From the NCBI GenBank assembly GCA_903870275.1, contig CAIQCK010000060.1, positions 1 through 64,000 of the forward strand: 64,000 nucleotides of DNA, written 5' to 3'. Position 1 is the stretch's first letter. Every line of letters begins with the position of its first letter. Below, one piece after another: positions 26,389-34,444 of this stretch. Source of the DNA: an uncultured bacterium (GTDB lineage Bacteria > Verrucomicrobiota > Verrucomicrobiia > CAIQCK01). The notes beneath the pieces are model-generated. The model saw nothing but the letters and a program-made list of their open reading frames with translations. It did no database searches and had not been told where the DNA came from. The position numbers and the translations under genes are program-made.

Positions 26389-26476
26389 TTAGCCGCAAAG
26401 AGGCACAAAAGACACAAAAGAATTTCGGACAGAACAGAAGCCGCTTCTTGTGCCTCTTGTGCTTCTTTGTGGCGGT
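26389..26476. repeat. CGCAAAGA-type imperfect palindrome, copy 1
   Basis: Arms of about 30 bases: CCGCAAAGAGGCACAAAAGAC near 26393 and its imperfect reverse complement ending in CTTTGTGGCGG at 26475. Purine-rich short units (GCAAAGA, GCACAAAA) repeat within each arm. It fills the gap between the rlmI start and the kamA end. A relative lies at 28636. Confidence 0.6.
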
Positions 26477-26488
26477 TTATTACTATTA

Positions 26489-27709
26489 CTATGCCGTTTC
26501 GATTGGGCGCGGCTTGGCAGGTTGGGGCGCGGCATCGGGGAGAGTTTCGGGATACTCGAAGACTTTGCCTTCGTAGTTGCGGAAGATGACGCGCTCCTCA
26601 TCGCGATAAACGACATATTCAGGACTGACAGGCACTTTGCCGCCGCCACCGGGGGCGTCAATGACGTATTGCGGCACCGCGTAACCGGTGGTGTGGCCGC
26701 GCAACGACTCCATGATCTCCAGCCCGCGGCTGACGCTGCTGCGCAGATGCGCCGAGCCGGTGATGAGGTCGCACTGGTAGATATAGTAGGGGCGTACGCG
26801 CATCATGAGCAGCTTCTGGAGAAGAGCTTTCATGGTGGCAGGGTCGTCGTTGACGTCGCGAAGCAGGACGCTCTGGTTGCCGAGCGGGATGCCGGCGTCG
26901 GAGAGGCGCTCGCAGGCGGCCTTCATTTCCAACGTGCATTCGCGTGGATGGTTGGTGTGAATGCTCAGCCATAACGGATGATGCTTGCGCAACGTGGCGC
27001 AAAGTTCCGGCGTGATGCGCTGCGGCAGGAAGATCGGGATGCGCGAGCCGATGCGCACAAGCTCCACATGGCGGATGTTGCGAAGCCGGCCGAGCAGCCA
27101 GTCGAGTTTCTCATCGCTGAGCAGCAACGGGTCGCCGCCGCTGATCAGCACGTCGCGCACTTCGTGATGTTCGCGGATGTAGGCGAGTGCCTGCTCGATC
27201 TTCGGATGGAAATCATAATCGCTTGCGCCGCTGACGAGTCGCGAGCGCGTGCAGTAACGGCAGTAGGCCGCGCAACGGTCCGTGACGAGCAGCAGCACGC
27301 GATCGGGATAACGATGGACGAGGCCGGGCACGGGCGAGTGATTGTCCTCACCGCATGGGTCGGTCATTTCCCAGCGCGCCGTGTGCGTCTCCTCGATGCG
27401 CGGAATAACCTGGCGGCGAATCGGCCCGCCGGGATCGTCGGCTTCAACGAGGTTGAAGAAGTAAGGCGTGATGGCCGTGGCGAGCTTATGGCCGGAGAGC
27501 TTGAAGCCTGCCTCCTCTTCCGGCGTGAGCCGCAGCAGCGCGCTGATCTGATTCAGGTTGGTCAGCCGGTGCTGGAGCTGCCAGCGGTGATCGTTCCAGT
27601 CGGCGTCGCTGACGTCGCGCCAGTGTCCTTTGCCGGGCGAAATGAATTGTTTCGACGACAGCCCGGCCAGCGGCGGCTCGTCGCGCGATGAAGATTCCTC
27701 CAATTGCAT
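26489..27709 (-). CDS. kamA: Lysine 2,3-aminomutase (radical SAM, KamA)
   Basis: 406 residues, the length of true KamA rather than the shorter EpmB. Cys146, Cys150 and Cys153 in CAAYCRYC bind the 4Fe-4S cluster and SAM. ISGGDPLLLSD follows. Lys358 in APGGGGKVPVSP binds PLP. Asp314 (YQCDL) and Asp351 (IDAPGGGG) correspond to the two Asp residues that contact the substrate lysine amino group in Clostridium KamA, so lysine is the likely substrate, giving beta-lysine. No ablB-type acetyltransferase or kamDE gene is next to it, so the use of beta-lysine (osmolyte, EF-P or degradation) is open. It has a good promoter at 27755-27782. Confidence 0.92.
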   Translation of the reverse strand: MQLEESSSRDEPPLAGLSSKQFISPGKGHWRDVSDADWNDHRWQLQHRLTNLNQISALLRLTPEEEAGFKLSGHKLATAITPYFFNLVEADDPGGPIRRQVIPRIEETHTARWEMTDPCGEDNHSPVPGLVHRYPDRVLLLVTDRCAAYCRYCTRSRLVSGASDYDFHPKIEQALAYIREHHEVRDVLISGGDPLLLSDEKLDWLLGRLRNIRHVELVRIGSRIPIFLPQRITPELCATLRKHHPLWLSIHTNHPRECTLEMKAACERLSDAGIPLGNQSVLLRDVNDDPATMKALLQKLLMMRVRPYYIYQCDLITGSAHLRSSVSRGLEIMESLRGHTTGYAVPQYVIDAPGGGGKVPVSPEYVVYRDEERVIFRNYEGKVFEYPETLPDAAPQPAKPRPIETA

Positions 27710-27754
27710 AAAGTAAACGCCCGCTGCTTTTGATCAGTGGGCTGTGTTTGTTGA

Positions 27755-27782
27755 AGTATAGACCGCGACGGCACGCTGTCAA
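27755..27782 (-). promoter_or_regulatory. Sigma70-type promoter of kamA
   Basis: Read on the minus strand: TTGACA (27782-27777), 16 bases, TATACT (27760-27755). The predicted transcription start near 27748 leaves a leader of about 40 bases to the kamA ATG at 27709. The -35 box is perfect and the -10 box matches five of six consensus bases. Confidence 0.7.
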
Positions 27783-27872
27783 GTTGAGGTGGGATTTGAG
27801 CCGAGCGATGAAAAAGAACACCTTTTCCGCTCCATTTCCGAAACGACTCATTGTAGCGTCGGGTTCACTGTG

Positions 27873-28613
27873 ATGGAATCACCCCAATGTTCAAGTCGTG
27901 AGATGGTCTGGCTGACGCGCGGGCTGGCGTTTGTGCTGGCCGGGCTCTTTGGCGGCGTGGCGTGCGTGGCGCTGAGCCAGCTTTCGCCGGTGGCGGCGCT
28001 GTTGGGCCGGCATCTGCTCGGCCTGCCGCTGGCGGGCGCGCTGTTGTGGTTCGGGTCGGCTTGTTTGCGGCGCGTGACGACGCCCGGCAGGGCTTGGTGC
28101 GCCGCCACGAGGCGCTGTCTCTGGTCGGCGATATGCGTGTTCTTCTTCTCGCCGTTCGCCTACCTCTTGCACCATGCGCCGTCGGTGGATTACCTGGCGT
28201 TCAACTTCGTTTTTTTCAATCTTGCCAGCGCGGTGTTTGTTTGCAGCGTGAACCGGCTGGTGTTTCGGCTTGCGGAGTTTCATGACGACCGGCTGATGGC
28301 ATTGTTGGCGCGCGGAAGCGAATGGTTTTGTTACGCGACGCTGTTGGTTGCCGTGGGCGCCTGTTCCGTGGCGACCTGGTTCGTCGCGACGGATGAGGGG
28401 ATGGAGATGGTGGGGGCGCTGGATATGCTCATGGAGGGTTTCTGGCCGTGGCTGCTCGCGTTGTGTCTCTTGCCAGTGTGCGTGACGGCGGCGATGCTCT
28501 GGTCGATGAAGGCGGTCACCCTGGCGCGGCTCGGAGCCCTGGCCGGGGCGGCGAAGAAACCGCAACCGGCACCGATGGAGAGTCAGTCTCTGTCCGGCAG
28601 CGAGCGCCGTTGA
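27873..28613 (+). CDS. Polytopic membrane protein, unknown function
   Basis: 246 residues from ATG 27873; GTG 27789 and ATG 27903 are in frame and also possible, and none has a clear ribosome site. I count about five hydrophobic segments: LAFVLAGLFGGVACVAL, LGLPLAGALLWFGSA, SAICVFFFSPFAYLL, FVFFNLASAVFVCSV, then FCYATLLVAVGACSVATWFV and FWPWLLALCLLPVCVTAAML. A short Pro/Ser-rich cytoplasmic or periplasmic tail ends it. I recognise no family. It is transcribed divergently from kamA. Confidence 0.65.
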   Translation: MESPQCSSREMVWLTRGLAFVLAGLFGGVACVALSQLSPVAALLGRHLLGLPLAGALLWFGSACLRRVTTPGRAWCAATRRCLWSAICVFFFSPFAYLLHHAPSVDYLAFNFVFFNLASAVFVCSVNRLVFRLAEFHDDRLMALLARGSEWFCYATLLVAVGACSVATWFVATDEGMEMVGALDMLMEGFWPWLLALCLLPVCVTAAMLWSMKAVTLARLGALAGAAKKPQPAPMESQSLSGSERR

Positions 28614-28635
28614 AAAAATCCGCGGGCGGAACGAA

Positions 28636-28687
28636 ACGCAAAGACGCAGAGTTTCGCAAAGACTTTGCGTCCTCCGTGTCTTCGCGT
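28636..28687. repeat. CGCAAAGA-type imperfect palindrome, copy 2
   Basis: ACGCAAAGACGCAGAG at 28636 is mirrored by the reverse complement of CCGTGTCTTCGCGT ending at 28687, with CGCAAAG/CTTTGCG in the middle. It lies between two convergent genes, so it may help end both transcripts. Confidence 0.6.
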
Positions 28688-28707
28688 GAAGATCCTCCGC
28701 CTTGCGC

Positions 28708-29820
28708 TCAGAGGCAGCGTTTCAAGTTCTCCACGACATAGCGGACCTGTTCCTGCGTCAGTTCCGGGAACATCGGCAGCGAGAGAATGCGATCCGCGGC
28801 GGCCTCGGCCACTGGGAACGCGCCCCGTTGGTAGCCGAGGTCGGCGTATGCTTTTTGGAGATGGACGGGAATCGGATAGTGAATGCCCGTCGAGATGCCG
28901 GCGGCGCTGAGTTGCTCCTGAACCTTGGCGCGTTTGGCGACCTGAATGATGTAGAGGTGCCAGACGTGCGTGCCGTAGCCGACCTGCTGCGGCGGCTCGA
29001 TGCCGATGGCGCGGAGCGCGACGGCATAGGCGGCGGCCGCAATTTGGCGGGCGGCGGTCCAGTCGGAGAGATGCTTCAATTTCACACGCAGGATCGCGGC
29101 TTGGAGGGTGTCAAGACGGCTGTTAAAACCCTTGAAGTCGTGGTGATACTTCGCGGCCTGGCCGTATTCACGCAACGCGCGCAGCTTGACGGCGAGCGCC
29201 TCGTTGTCGGTCGTGATCGCGCCGCCGTCGCCATAAGCACCGAGATTTTTCCCGGGATAAAAACTGAACGCCGCCGCGTCGCCAAACGCGCCGACGCGCC
29301 GGCCGCGATACTCCGCCCCGTGCGCCTGGCAGGCGTCTTCGACGACGCGCAGGTTGTTGCGCTTGGCGATGGCGAGAATCGCGTCCATGTCCGCCGGCTG
29401 GCCGTAGAGATGGACGGGAATAATCGCCTTGGTCTGCGGTGTGATGACCGCTTCGATCTGCTTGACGTCCATCTGGTAGGTGAGCGGATCGCAATCCACG
29501 AACACCGGCCGGGCGCCGGTGTAGGAAATGGACAGCGGCGTGGCGATGAAGGTGTTGGCCTGCGTGATGACCTCGTCGCCGGGGCCGATGCCCAGCGCGC
29601 AGAGCGTCAGGTAGAGCGCATCCGTGCCGCTGGCGACGCCGACGGCGTGCTTCGCGCCGCAATACGCGGCGAACTCCTGCTCGAAGAGCCGCACTTCTTC
29701 GCCAAGAATGAACCGCGCATTGGCCATCACCGGTTCGATGGCGGCGCGCACTTCGTCGGCGATGCCGCGATACTGGGCTGCGAGATCAACGAAGGGAATT
29801 TTTTGCTGGGGTGTGTTCAT
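28708..29820 (-). CDS. wbpE: DegT/DnrJ/EryC1 sugar aminotransferase (WbpE-like)
   Basis: 370 residues, PLP fold type [60 protein letters not shown] (Asp contacting PLP) and [16 protein letters not shown], with Lys191 as Schiff-base lysine, are all textbook for the family. Its neighbours are a Gfo/Idh dehydrogenase and a hexapeptide acetyltransferase, the WbpB-WbpE-WbpD combination. It would therefore transfer an amino group from glutamate to C3 of UDP-GlcNAc-3-oxo-uronate. Its ATG overlaps the stop of the acetyltransferase gene by 4 bp. Other sugar-nucleotide aminotransferases share these motifs, so substrate rests on context. Confidence 0.85.
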   Translation of the reverse strand: MNTPQQKIPFVDLAAQYRGIADEVRAAIEPVMANARFILGEEVRLFEQEFAAYCGAKHAVGVASGTDALYLTLCALGIGPGDEVITQANTFIATPLSISYTGARPVFVDCDPLTYQMDVKQIEAVITPQTKAIIPVHLYGQPADMDAILAIAKRNNLRVVEDACQAHGAEYRGRRVGAFGDAAAFSFYPGKNLGAYGDGGAITTDNEALAVKLRALREYGQAAKYHHDFKGFNSRLDTLQAAILRVKLKHLSDWTAARQIAAAAYAVALRAIGIEPPQQVGYGTHVWHLYIIQVAKRAKVQEQLSAAGISTGIHYPIPVHLQKAYADLGYQRGAFPVAEAAADRILSLPMFPELTQEQVRYVVENLKRCL

Positions 29821-30455
29821 GTTTCAGGAGTCCCGATCCATTTCACGTTGTTGTTTTGTTTTTGGTAACGGCTGCCGCATGCCGCGCACCGCGCCTTGCC
29901 GCGGGAAAACCCGATCTTCTGTCCGCACCGGCAGACGTGGCCGCGCGTGCGCGCGGGCGAGCCGTGCGCCAGGGCGTGGGGCGGGACGTCGCGCGTGACC
30001 ACGGAGCCGATGCCGACGGTGGCGTATTCGCCGATGGTCACGCCGGCCAGAACCGTGACGCTCGCGCCGAGCGACGCGCCTTCGCCGACGGCGGTGGGCA
30101 CGAGCCATTTCTTCGTCGCATAGCGCGCGCGTGCCGTCGCCAGACGCGGCGAGCGAGGATGAAGATCATTGGTGAACACGACATTCGGGCCGATGAACGC
30201 GTTGTCGGCGATGGTGACGCCTTCCCAGATGAGACACTGGTTTTTGACGGTGACGTTGTCGCCGATCTGCGCGCCGCCCTCGATGAACGCGCCGTCGCCG
30301 ATGTTGCAGTTGCGGCCGATGACCGCGCCCTTGAGCACATGCGCGAACGCCCAGATGCGCGTGCCGTCGCCGATGCGGTCGCTCTCGACGATGGCTTGCG
30401 GATGAATGAATACCTGATCCGCACTCTCCGCTGTCATGGTGGCGCGGCGTTTCAT
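29817..30455 (-). CDS. wbpD: Left-handed beta-helix N-acetyltransferase with C-terminal zinc ribbon (WbpD-like)
   Basis: 212 residues from ATG 30455, which overlaps the dehydrogenase stop (ATGA); the upstream in-frame ATG at 30578 lies inside that gene. Hexapeptide repeats ([75 protein letters not shown]) form the left-handed helix. The loop [11 protein letters not shown] matches WbpD-type enzymes, which acetylate the C3 amino group made by WbpE. The C-terminus has a CRCG...CAACG zinc-ribbon motif not needed for the fold, also seen in some family members. Middle gene of a coupled three-gene set. Confidence 0.82.
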   Translation of the reverse strand: MKRRATMTAESADQVFIHPQAIVESDRIGDGTRIWAFAHVLKGAVIGRNCNIGDGAFIEGGAQIGDNVTVKNQCLIWEGVTIADNAFIGPNVVFTNDLHPRSPRLATARARYATKKWLVPTAVGEGASLGASVTVLAGVTIGEYATVGIGSVVTRDVPPHALAHGSPARTRGHVCRCGQKIGFSRGKARCAACGSRYQKQNNNVKWIGTPET

Positions 30456-31504
30456 GCGCGGGCGAGCTTCACAGGCCGGCCGTTGGCGGTGATGGATTTT
30501 TGGATGGCCGCGAGCGCCTTCACGACCGCGAGGCCGGTGTCGGGGCCGCTGATTGTATTCGCCCCTCCGCGGACGCATTCCAGAAAATGCCTCGCCTCCG
30601 CTTGCAACGGCTCCTCGAGTTTTAAATGCGGGATCACCACGTCGCCTTCGCGTGGCAGCAATTGAAAATCGCCGTAGCTCTCGTAATACGGCTCAAGGAA
30701 ACGGTCATGGCCTTTCGCGAGCACGCCCTTGTCGTAGATCATTACCGGCCCGGTCGCGGCGAGGTCGTCCCAGCTCAGCATCTTCCTCGAACCGCTGATG
30801 ACGATCTGCCGCACCTTCTTCGGGTCGAGCCAGCTCACGTGAATGTTGGCGATCACGCGGTGCGGGTAGCTGAGCGAGATGAACGCCACGTCCTCGATGC
30901 CCTTGCGGAAAAACCGTTCCGCCCGCGCGCTCACCTCCAGCGGCCCGGCGTTGAGCAGGTAGTTGAAGATCGCCACGTCGTGCGAGGCCAGGTCCCACAC
31001 CACGCCGGCATCGCGACGGATCGGGCCGAGATTCGTGCGCGCCGCATGCAGGTAATACACCTTCCCGACCTCGCCTGACGCGATGCACTCCTTGAGCTTG
31101 CGGATGCCGGTGTTGAACAAAAACGTGTGGCCCACCACCAGCACTCGATGCTGCGAGCGGGCCAGCCGGCCCAATTCCCGGCTGTGCGCCACGGTCAGCG
31201 CCAGCGGTTTCTCCACCAGTACGTGCTTGCCGCGGCGCAACGCCTCCGAGGCAATGGCGTGATGCGTCGCCGTCGGCGTCGCCACCACCACCGCGTCCAC
31301 GCTGGGGTCCGCCAGCAACTGCCGGTAATCGCTCATCGTCGCCAGCGCCGGGAACAGCCGCTTCATCGCACGCAACCGTTCCGCGTTTGTGTCCGAGCAC
31401 GCCGCCACGGACGAGCCGGCGAGCGTGGAAAAATTGCGGATGTGATTCGGCCCCCAGTGCCCGCAGCCGATCACGCCGACGCGAATGGTTTGCTCCGTGT
31501 TCAT
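30452..31504 (-). CDS. wbpB: Gfo/Idh/MocA NAD-dependent dehydrogenase (WbpB-like)
   Basis: 350 residues from ATG 31504. ATG 31507 is adjacent, and ATG 31552 would put the start inside a REP-like element, so I reject it. VGVIGCGHWGPNHIRNF at about 9-25 is the Rossmann glycine motif. LVEKPLAL near 97-104 contains the family Glu-Lys-Pro with the catalytic Lys99. WDLASHDVAIFNYLL carries the conserved His region. In WbpB this family oxidises C3 of UDP-GlcNAc uronate and recycles NAD with 2-oxoglutarate. First gene of the set. The uronate-forming dehydrogenase WbpA is not in this window. Confidence 0.83.
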   Translation of the reverse strand: MNTEQTIRVGVIGCGHWGPNHIRNFSTLAGSSVAACSDTNAERLRAMKRLFPALATMSDYRQLLADPSVDAVVVATPTATHHAIASEALRRGKHVLVEKPLALTVAHSRELGRLARSQHRVLVVGHTFLFNTGIRKLKECIASGEVGKVYYLHAARTNLGPIRRDAGVVWDLASHDVAIFNYLLNAGPLEVSARAERFFRKGIEDVAFISLSYPHRVIANIHVSWLDPKKVRQIVISGSRKMLSWDDLAATGPVMIYDKGVLAKGHDRFLEPYYESYGDFQLLPREGDVVIPHLKLEEPLQAEARHFLECVRGGANTISGPDTGLAVVKALAAIQKSITANGRPVKLARA

Positions 31505-31515
31505 CATTCTCAGTT

Positions 31516-31580
31516 GTAGCGGCGGTCTGTGGCCGCCGAAAGCATGGCTCACGAGTAGCGGCGGTCATAGACCGCCGCTA
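31516..31580 (+). repeat. REP-like doublet 2 (GTAG-headed palindromes, direct pair)
   Basis: GTAG at 31516-31519 then CGGCGGTC, TGT, GGCCGCCG (one G-T pair). GTAG again at 31555-31558, followed by a perfect 11-bp hairpin TAGCGGCGGTC/GACCGCCGCTA at 31556-31580. Both units face the same way. Confidence 0.7.
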
Positions 31581-31708
31581 TAGTCGTTCAATCACCGACG
31601 GGCGCGAATGCTACACGCAACCCCGGCGGGCAACAAGACCGGAAATCAGCCGGCGCGGGACGAAGGAAGCCGCCACGGATGGAGGAGCCCGGAAACCGAA
31701 GTTCGCCT

Positions 31709-31932
31709 TCATTTGGCTTCGTTTTGTCTTGAGCGGCATCATGCATGGGTATGAAGTGTTTGCATAAGCGTTGATATTGCAACTTGTTAATCCGACCTTG
31801 TCCTCTTTTCATTTGGCTTCGTTTCGCAAAAAAAGTTTTTAATTCCACCCCCCTGTGTGTCGAAATACCCGTATTCCTCCAGAAAAACGATGTTTTTCGG
31901 GGTTGGTCCCGGTCGTAATTTGGCTTCGTTTT
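31709..31932. repeat. Three direct copies of a 15-base motif
   Basis: ATTTGGCTTCGTTT occurs at 31711, 31810 and 31918 in the same orientation inside the gene-free region. Read on the minus strand each gives a (K/E)TKPN or QNEAK-like peptide in a spurious frame. Function unknown. Confidence 0.5.
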
Positions 31933-32532
31933 GCAAGATTCTGCCATGCCAGTCGGGTTTGGACTTGGCGCTGCCGTGCAATTGCAACGGACAATCCGTT
32001 CCACGATCTGATTCAGTCGGGTTGGGTCGGATTCACCCGGATCGGATCGGTGGGTTGGTGGCGTCAGCGCATCCCGTGGGTGTTCAGGCATCAGCGTGCG
32101 CAATGCGGTGGTCAACTTAGTGGTTGAACTCCAACGACTTCCACGTGCGGCTGAAAAAGCCCCGTCCTTCATGACGTCGGGCGGCATGGGCCGGCGTTTT
32201 TTTGCCGCGCCGTGCCGAAAGGTCCGCGGTTGTGCAGCGGTGCGTCTCATCGTTGAACGCAATATATAGATAAATTATCTACCATGGCAAGAGAAATTGG
32301 CTATTCCATCCGGTTGCGGCGGCGGCTGCCGGCGATGATGAGCGTGTATGGAGAACGCCCTCCGCCTTCGGTGATTCCCCCGTATTGAGCAGATGATGAA
32401 CGGCGTTTTTCTTGGGAGTGGCGACGGCGCGGGCGGTGGCAATGGGCGGATTCGAGGGCGCGGCGCGGGATGAACGAAGGGAAACCCCGCGGGACGGCCA
32501 TGGAGGGACGCCAACGGGGCGGAAAAAACCGC

Positions 32533-32560
32533 TTGCTTCCCTGAAGTCTTTCAGTATCCT
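32533..32560 (+). promoter_or_regulatory. Candidate promoter of the prs gene cluster
   Basis: TTGCTT at 32533-32538, 16 bases, TATCCT at 32555-32560. It would start transcription near 32567, about 93 bases before the prs start codon and ahead of the hairpin at 32615. Confidence 0.35.
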
Positions 32561-32614
32561 TCGCCGCGCTGTTGGCTGGTACAGAATGACGCGGAAGTGG
32601 CTCACAGTTGAACC

Positions 32615-32650
32615 GAAGCGCGAGGTCAGGACGCGCTTCTTTCTTTTTTT
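32615..32650 (+). terminator. Intrinsic-terminator-like hairpin in the prs leader, possible attenuator
   Basis: GAAGCGCG, loop of 9 bases, CGCGCTTC (perfect 8-bp stem), then T TTCTTTTTTT to 32650. It ends right before the ribosome site GAAGG (32651-32655) of prs. Either it ends an unidentified upstream transcript or it controls prs by attenuation. Confidence 0.65.
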
Positions 32651-32659
32651 GAAGGCTTT

Positions 32660-33625
32660 GTGGTGAACGATTTATCGGAAATGAAGGTTTTTAGTGGCAA
32701 TTCAAACCGCCCGCTCGCTCAGGCGATCGCAGACTACTGCGGTCTGCCGCTGGGTAACGCGACGGTCAGCTCGTTTCCCGACGGCGAGACGATGGTGAAG
32801 ATCAACGAGAACATCCGCGGCCGGGATGTGTATATCGTCCAAAGCACCTGTCCGCCGACGAATCAGCACATCATGGAGCTGCTGATCCTGATTGACGCGG
32901 CGCGGCGGGCGAGCGCGACGCGGATCACGGCGGTGATTCCGTTCTTCGGCTACGCGCGGCAGGACCGCAAAGACCAGCCGCGGGTGCCGATCACGGCGAA
33001 GCTGATTGCGAATCTTCTGACAACGGCCGGTGCGGACCGCGTGCTGACGATGGACCTGCACGCGCAACAGATTCAGGGTTTTTTCGACGTGCCGGTGGAT
33101 CACCTCTACGCGGCGCCGGTGCTTTACAAACACCTGAAGGAAATGAACCTGCCGAATCTGGTGGTGGTGTCGCCGGACGTGGGCGGGATGAAGATGGCGT
33201 ATTCCTACGCGCAGATGCTTCAGGCGGACCTGGCCATCGTTGCCAAGCGGCGCGTGTCGGGCGAGGATGTCGAGGCGTTGTATGTCGTCGGCGAGGTGGA
33301 AGGCAAGAACGTGCTGCTCGTGGACGACATGACGGAGACGGCGGGGACGTTGACGGCGGCGGGGCGAATCCTTAAGAAGCAGGGTGCGAAACGCATCCTG
33401 GCCGGCGTGTCGCACGCGATCCTGAACGACAAGGCCGTGGAGCGGTTGAAGAAATCGGACATTGACGAATTGATCACGACCAACTCGGTGCCGTTGCGCG
33501 AAGTGATGAACTTCAAGTTGACGGCGCTGAACGTCGCGCCGTTGTTGGGCGAGGGCATCCTGCGCGTCCACAACGCCGAGTCGGTGAGTTCACTTTTTGA
33601 AATAAATAACGCGGAGAAACTGTAA
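32660..33625 (+). CDS. prs: Ribose-phosphate pyrophosphokinase
   Basis: 321 residues, normal length. FSGNSNRPLAQAIADYCG opens the protein. DVYIVQSTCPPTNQHIMELL, RITAVIPFFGYARQDRKDQPR and the PRPP-binding loop VLLVDDMTETAGTLTAAG are all present. It makes PRPP from ribose 5-phosphate and ATP for purine, pyrimidine, NAD, His and Trp synthesis. Start: GTG 32660 or GTG 32663, both well placed after GAAGG at 32651; ATG 32681 (MKVFSG) is the third choice. Leads the plus-strand housekeeping run; the rplY gene begins 12 bp after it. Confidence 0.95.
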   Translation: MVNDLSEMKVFSGNSNRPLAQAIADYCGLPLGNATVSSFPDGETMVKINENIRGRDVYIVQSTCPPTNQHIMELLILIDAARRASATRITAVIPFFGYARQDRKDQPRVPITAKLIANLLTTAGADRVLTMDLHAQQIQGFFDVPVDHLYAAPVLYKHLKEMNLPNLVVVSPDVGGMKMAYSYAQMLQADLAIVAKRRVSGEDVEALYVVGEVEGKNVLLVDDMTETAGTLTAAGRILKKQGAKRILAGVSHAILNDKAVERLKKSDIDELITTNSVPLREVMNFKLTALNVAPLLGEGILRVHNAESVSSLFEINNAEKL

Positions 33626-33637
33626 GGGAGTGCACAG

Positions 33638-34417
33638 ATGCAGCAAGTCGCATTGAAAGCCAATTATCGTAAGACCACCCGCCGGGGCGAGGTCAAGAAA
33701 CTGCGTGCGACCGGCGTGGTGCCGGGCGTCGTTTACGGCGCGCACACGAAGCCGTTGAGCGTGGAGGTGGCCGGCAAGGATTTGGAGAAGGTGTTGCACA
33801 GTTCCACCAGCGAGAACGTCCTGGTGGAGTTGGACCTCGCCGGCGCCACCGCGGACAAGCGGCTGGCGATGGTGCAGGACGTGCAACACGATCACCTGAC
33901 GGGCAAGGTGTTGCACGTGGATTTCCACGAGCTGAAGAGCGACGAGAAGTTCACGGCCAACGTGCCGGTGCACGCGGTGGGTGAGCCGCTCGGCGTGAAG
34001 AACAGCGGCGGCGTGCTTGAATACGCGATGCGTTACCTGCACGTGCGTTGCCTGCCGAAGGATTTGCCGGAACAGATCGCCGTGGACGTCAGCCATCTGG
34101 AAATCGGCCAGGCCATCCATGTCGGCGAGATGACGCTGCCCGCTGGCATCGAGGCGATCCACCGCAAAGATTTGCCGGTGTTCATCGTCGTCGCACCGCA
34201 GGTTGAAGAAGAAGCGGCTGCCCCGGCCGAGGGCGCGGCGACCGAGCCGGAAGTCATCACGGCGAAGAAGGTCGAGGGCGAGGAAGGCGAGGCCGAGGAA
34301 AAGGGCGAGAAGCCCAAGGGCAAAGCCGAGGCCGGCAAAGCCGAAGCGGCCAAACCCGAGGCGAAAGGCGCGAAGCCGGAAGCCAAGGCGGCCAAGCCCG
34401 AAGCGAAGAAGAAGTAA
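33638..34417 (+). CDS. rplY: 50S ribosomal protein L25, long Ctc-type
   Basis: 259 residues, ATG 33638 after GGGAGTG. The N-terminal 5S-rRNA-binding domain (LKANYRKTTRRGEVKKLRATG, PGVVYGAHTKPLSVEV, QHDHLTGKVLHVDFHEL) is followed by the TL5/Ctc beta domain (VPVHAVGEPLGVKNSGGVLEY, LPEQIAVDVSHLEIGQAIHV). From about 195 an acidic, then Lys/Ala/Pro-rich tail carries imperfect KPEAKGA repeats, a common extension in this phylum. Role: 5S rRNA binding in the 50S subunit. The rplY-pth order is widespread in bacteria. Confidence 0.95.
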   Translation: MQQVALKANYRKTTRRGEVKKLRATGVVPGVVYGAHTKPLSVEVAGKDLEKVLHSSTSENVLVELDLAGATADKRLAMVQDVQHDHLTGKVLHVDFHELKSDEKFTANVPVHAVGEPLGVKNSGGVLEYAMRYLHVRCLPKDLPEQIAVDVSHLEIGQAIHVGEMTLPAGIEAIHRKDLPVFIVVAPQVEEEAAAPAEGAATEPEVITAKKVEGEEGEAEEKGEKPKGKAEAGKAEAAKPEAKGAKPEAKAAKPEAKKK

Positions 34418-34444
34418 AGCCGCGCGGCGCGCGCGGGGTTGGCC

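Larger units (their letters stand above)
31505..32659. other. 1.15-kb gene-free region: REP-like pair, three direct repeats, prs leader
   Basis: No frame here has a plausible start, composition or family; the longest (31588-32262 minus) reads as low-complexity junk. It holds REP-like doublet 2 (31516-31580) and three copies of a roughly 15-base motif ATTTGGCTTCGTTT at 31711, 31810 and 31918, spaced 99 and 108 bases. There is also a short AT-rich patch near 32262-32282 and the prs promoter and attenuator candidates near its right end. Confidence 0.6.

Noticed and set aside
30456-30578. Upstream start for the acetyltransferase
   Set aside because: The extra 41 residues are Arg/His/Pro-rich and lie inside the dehydrogenase gene; the ATG overlapping that gene's stop fits the coupled layout.
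31588-32262. Possible 224-residue minus-strand gene in the long gene-free region
   Set aside because: The sequence is a mix of Arg/Pro-rich and TKPN-like repeats read through non-coding direct repeats, with no start signal and no known fold.
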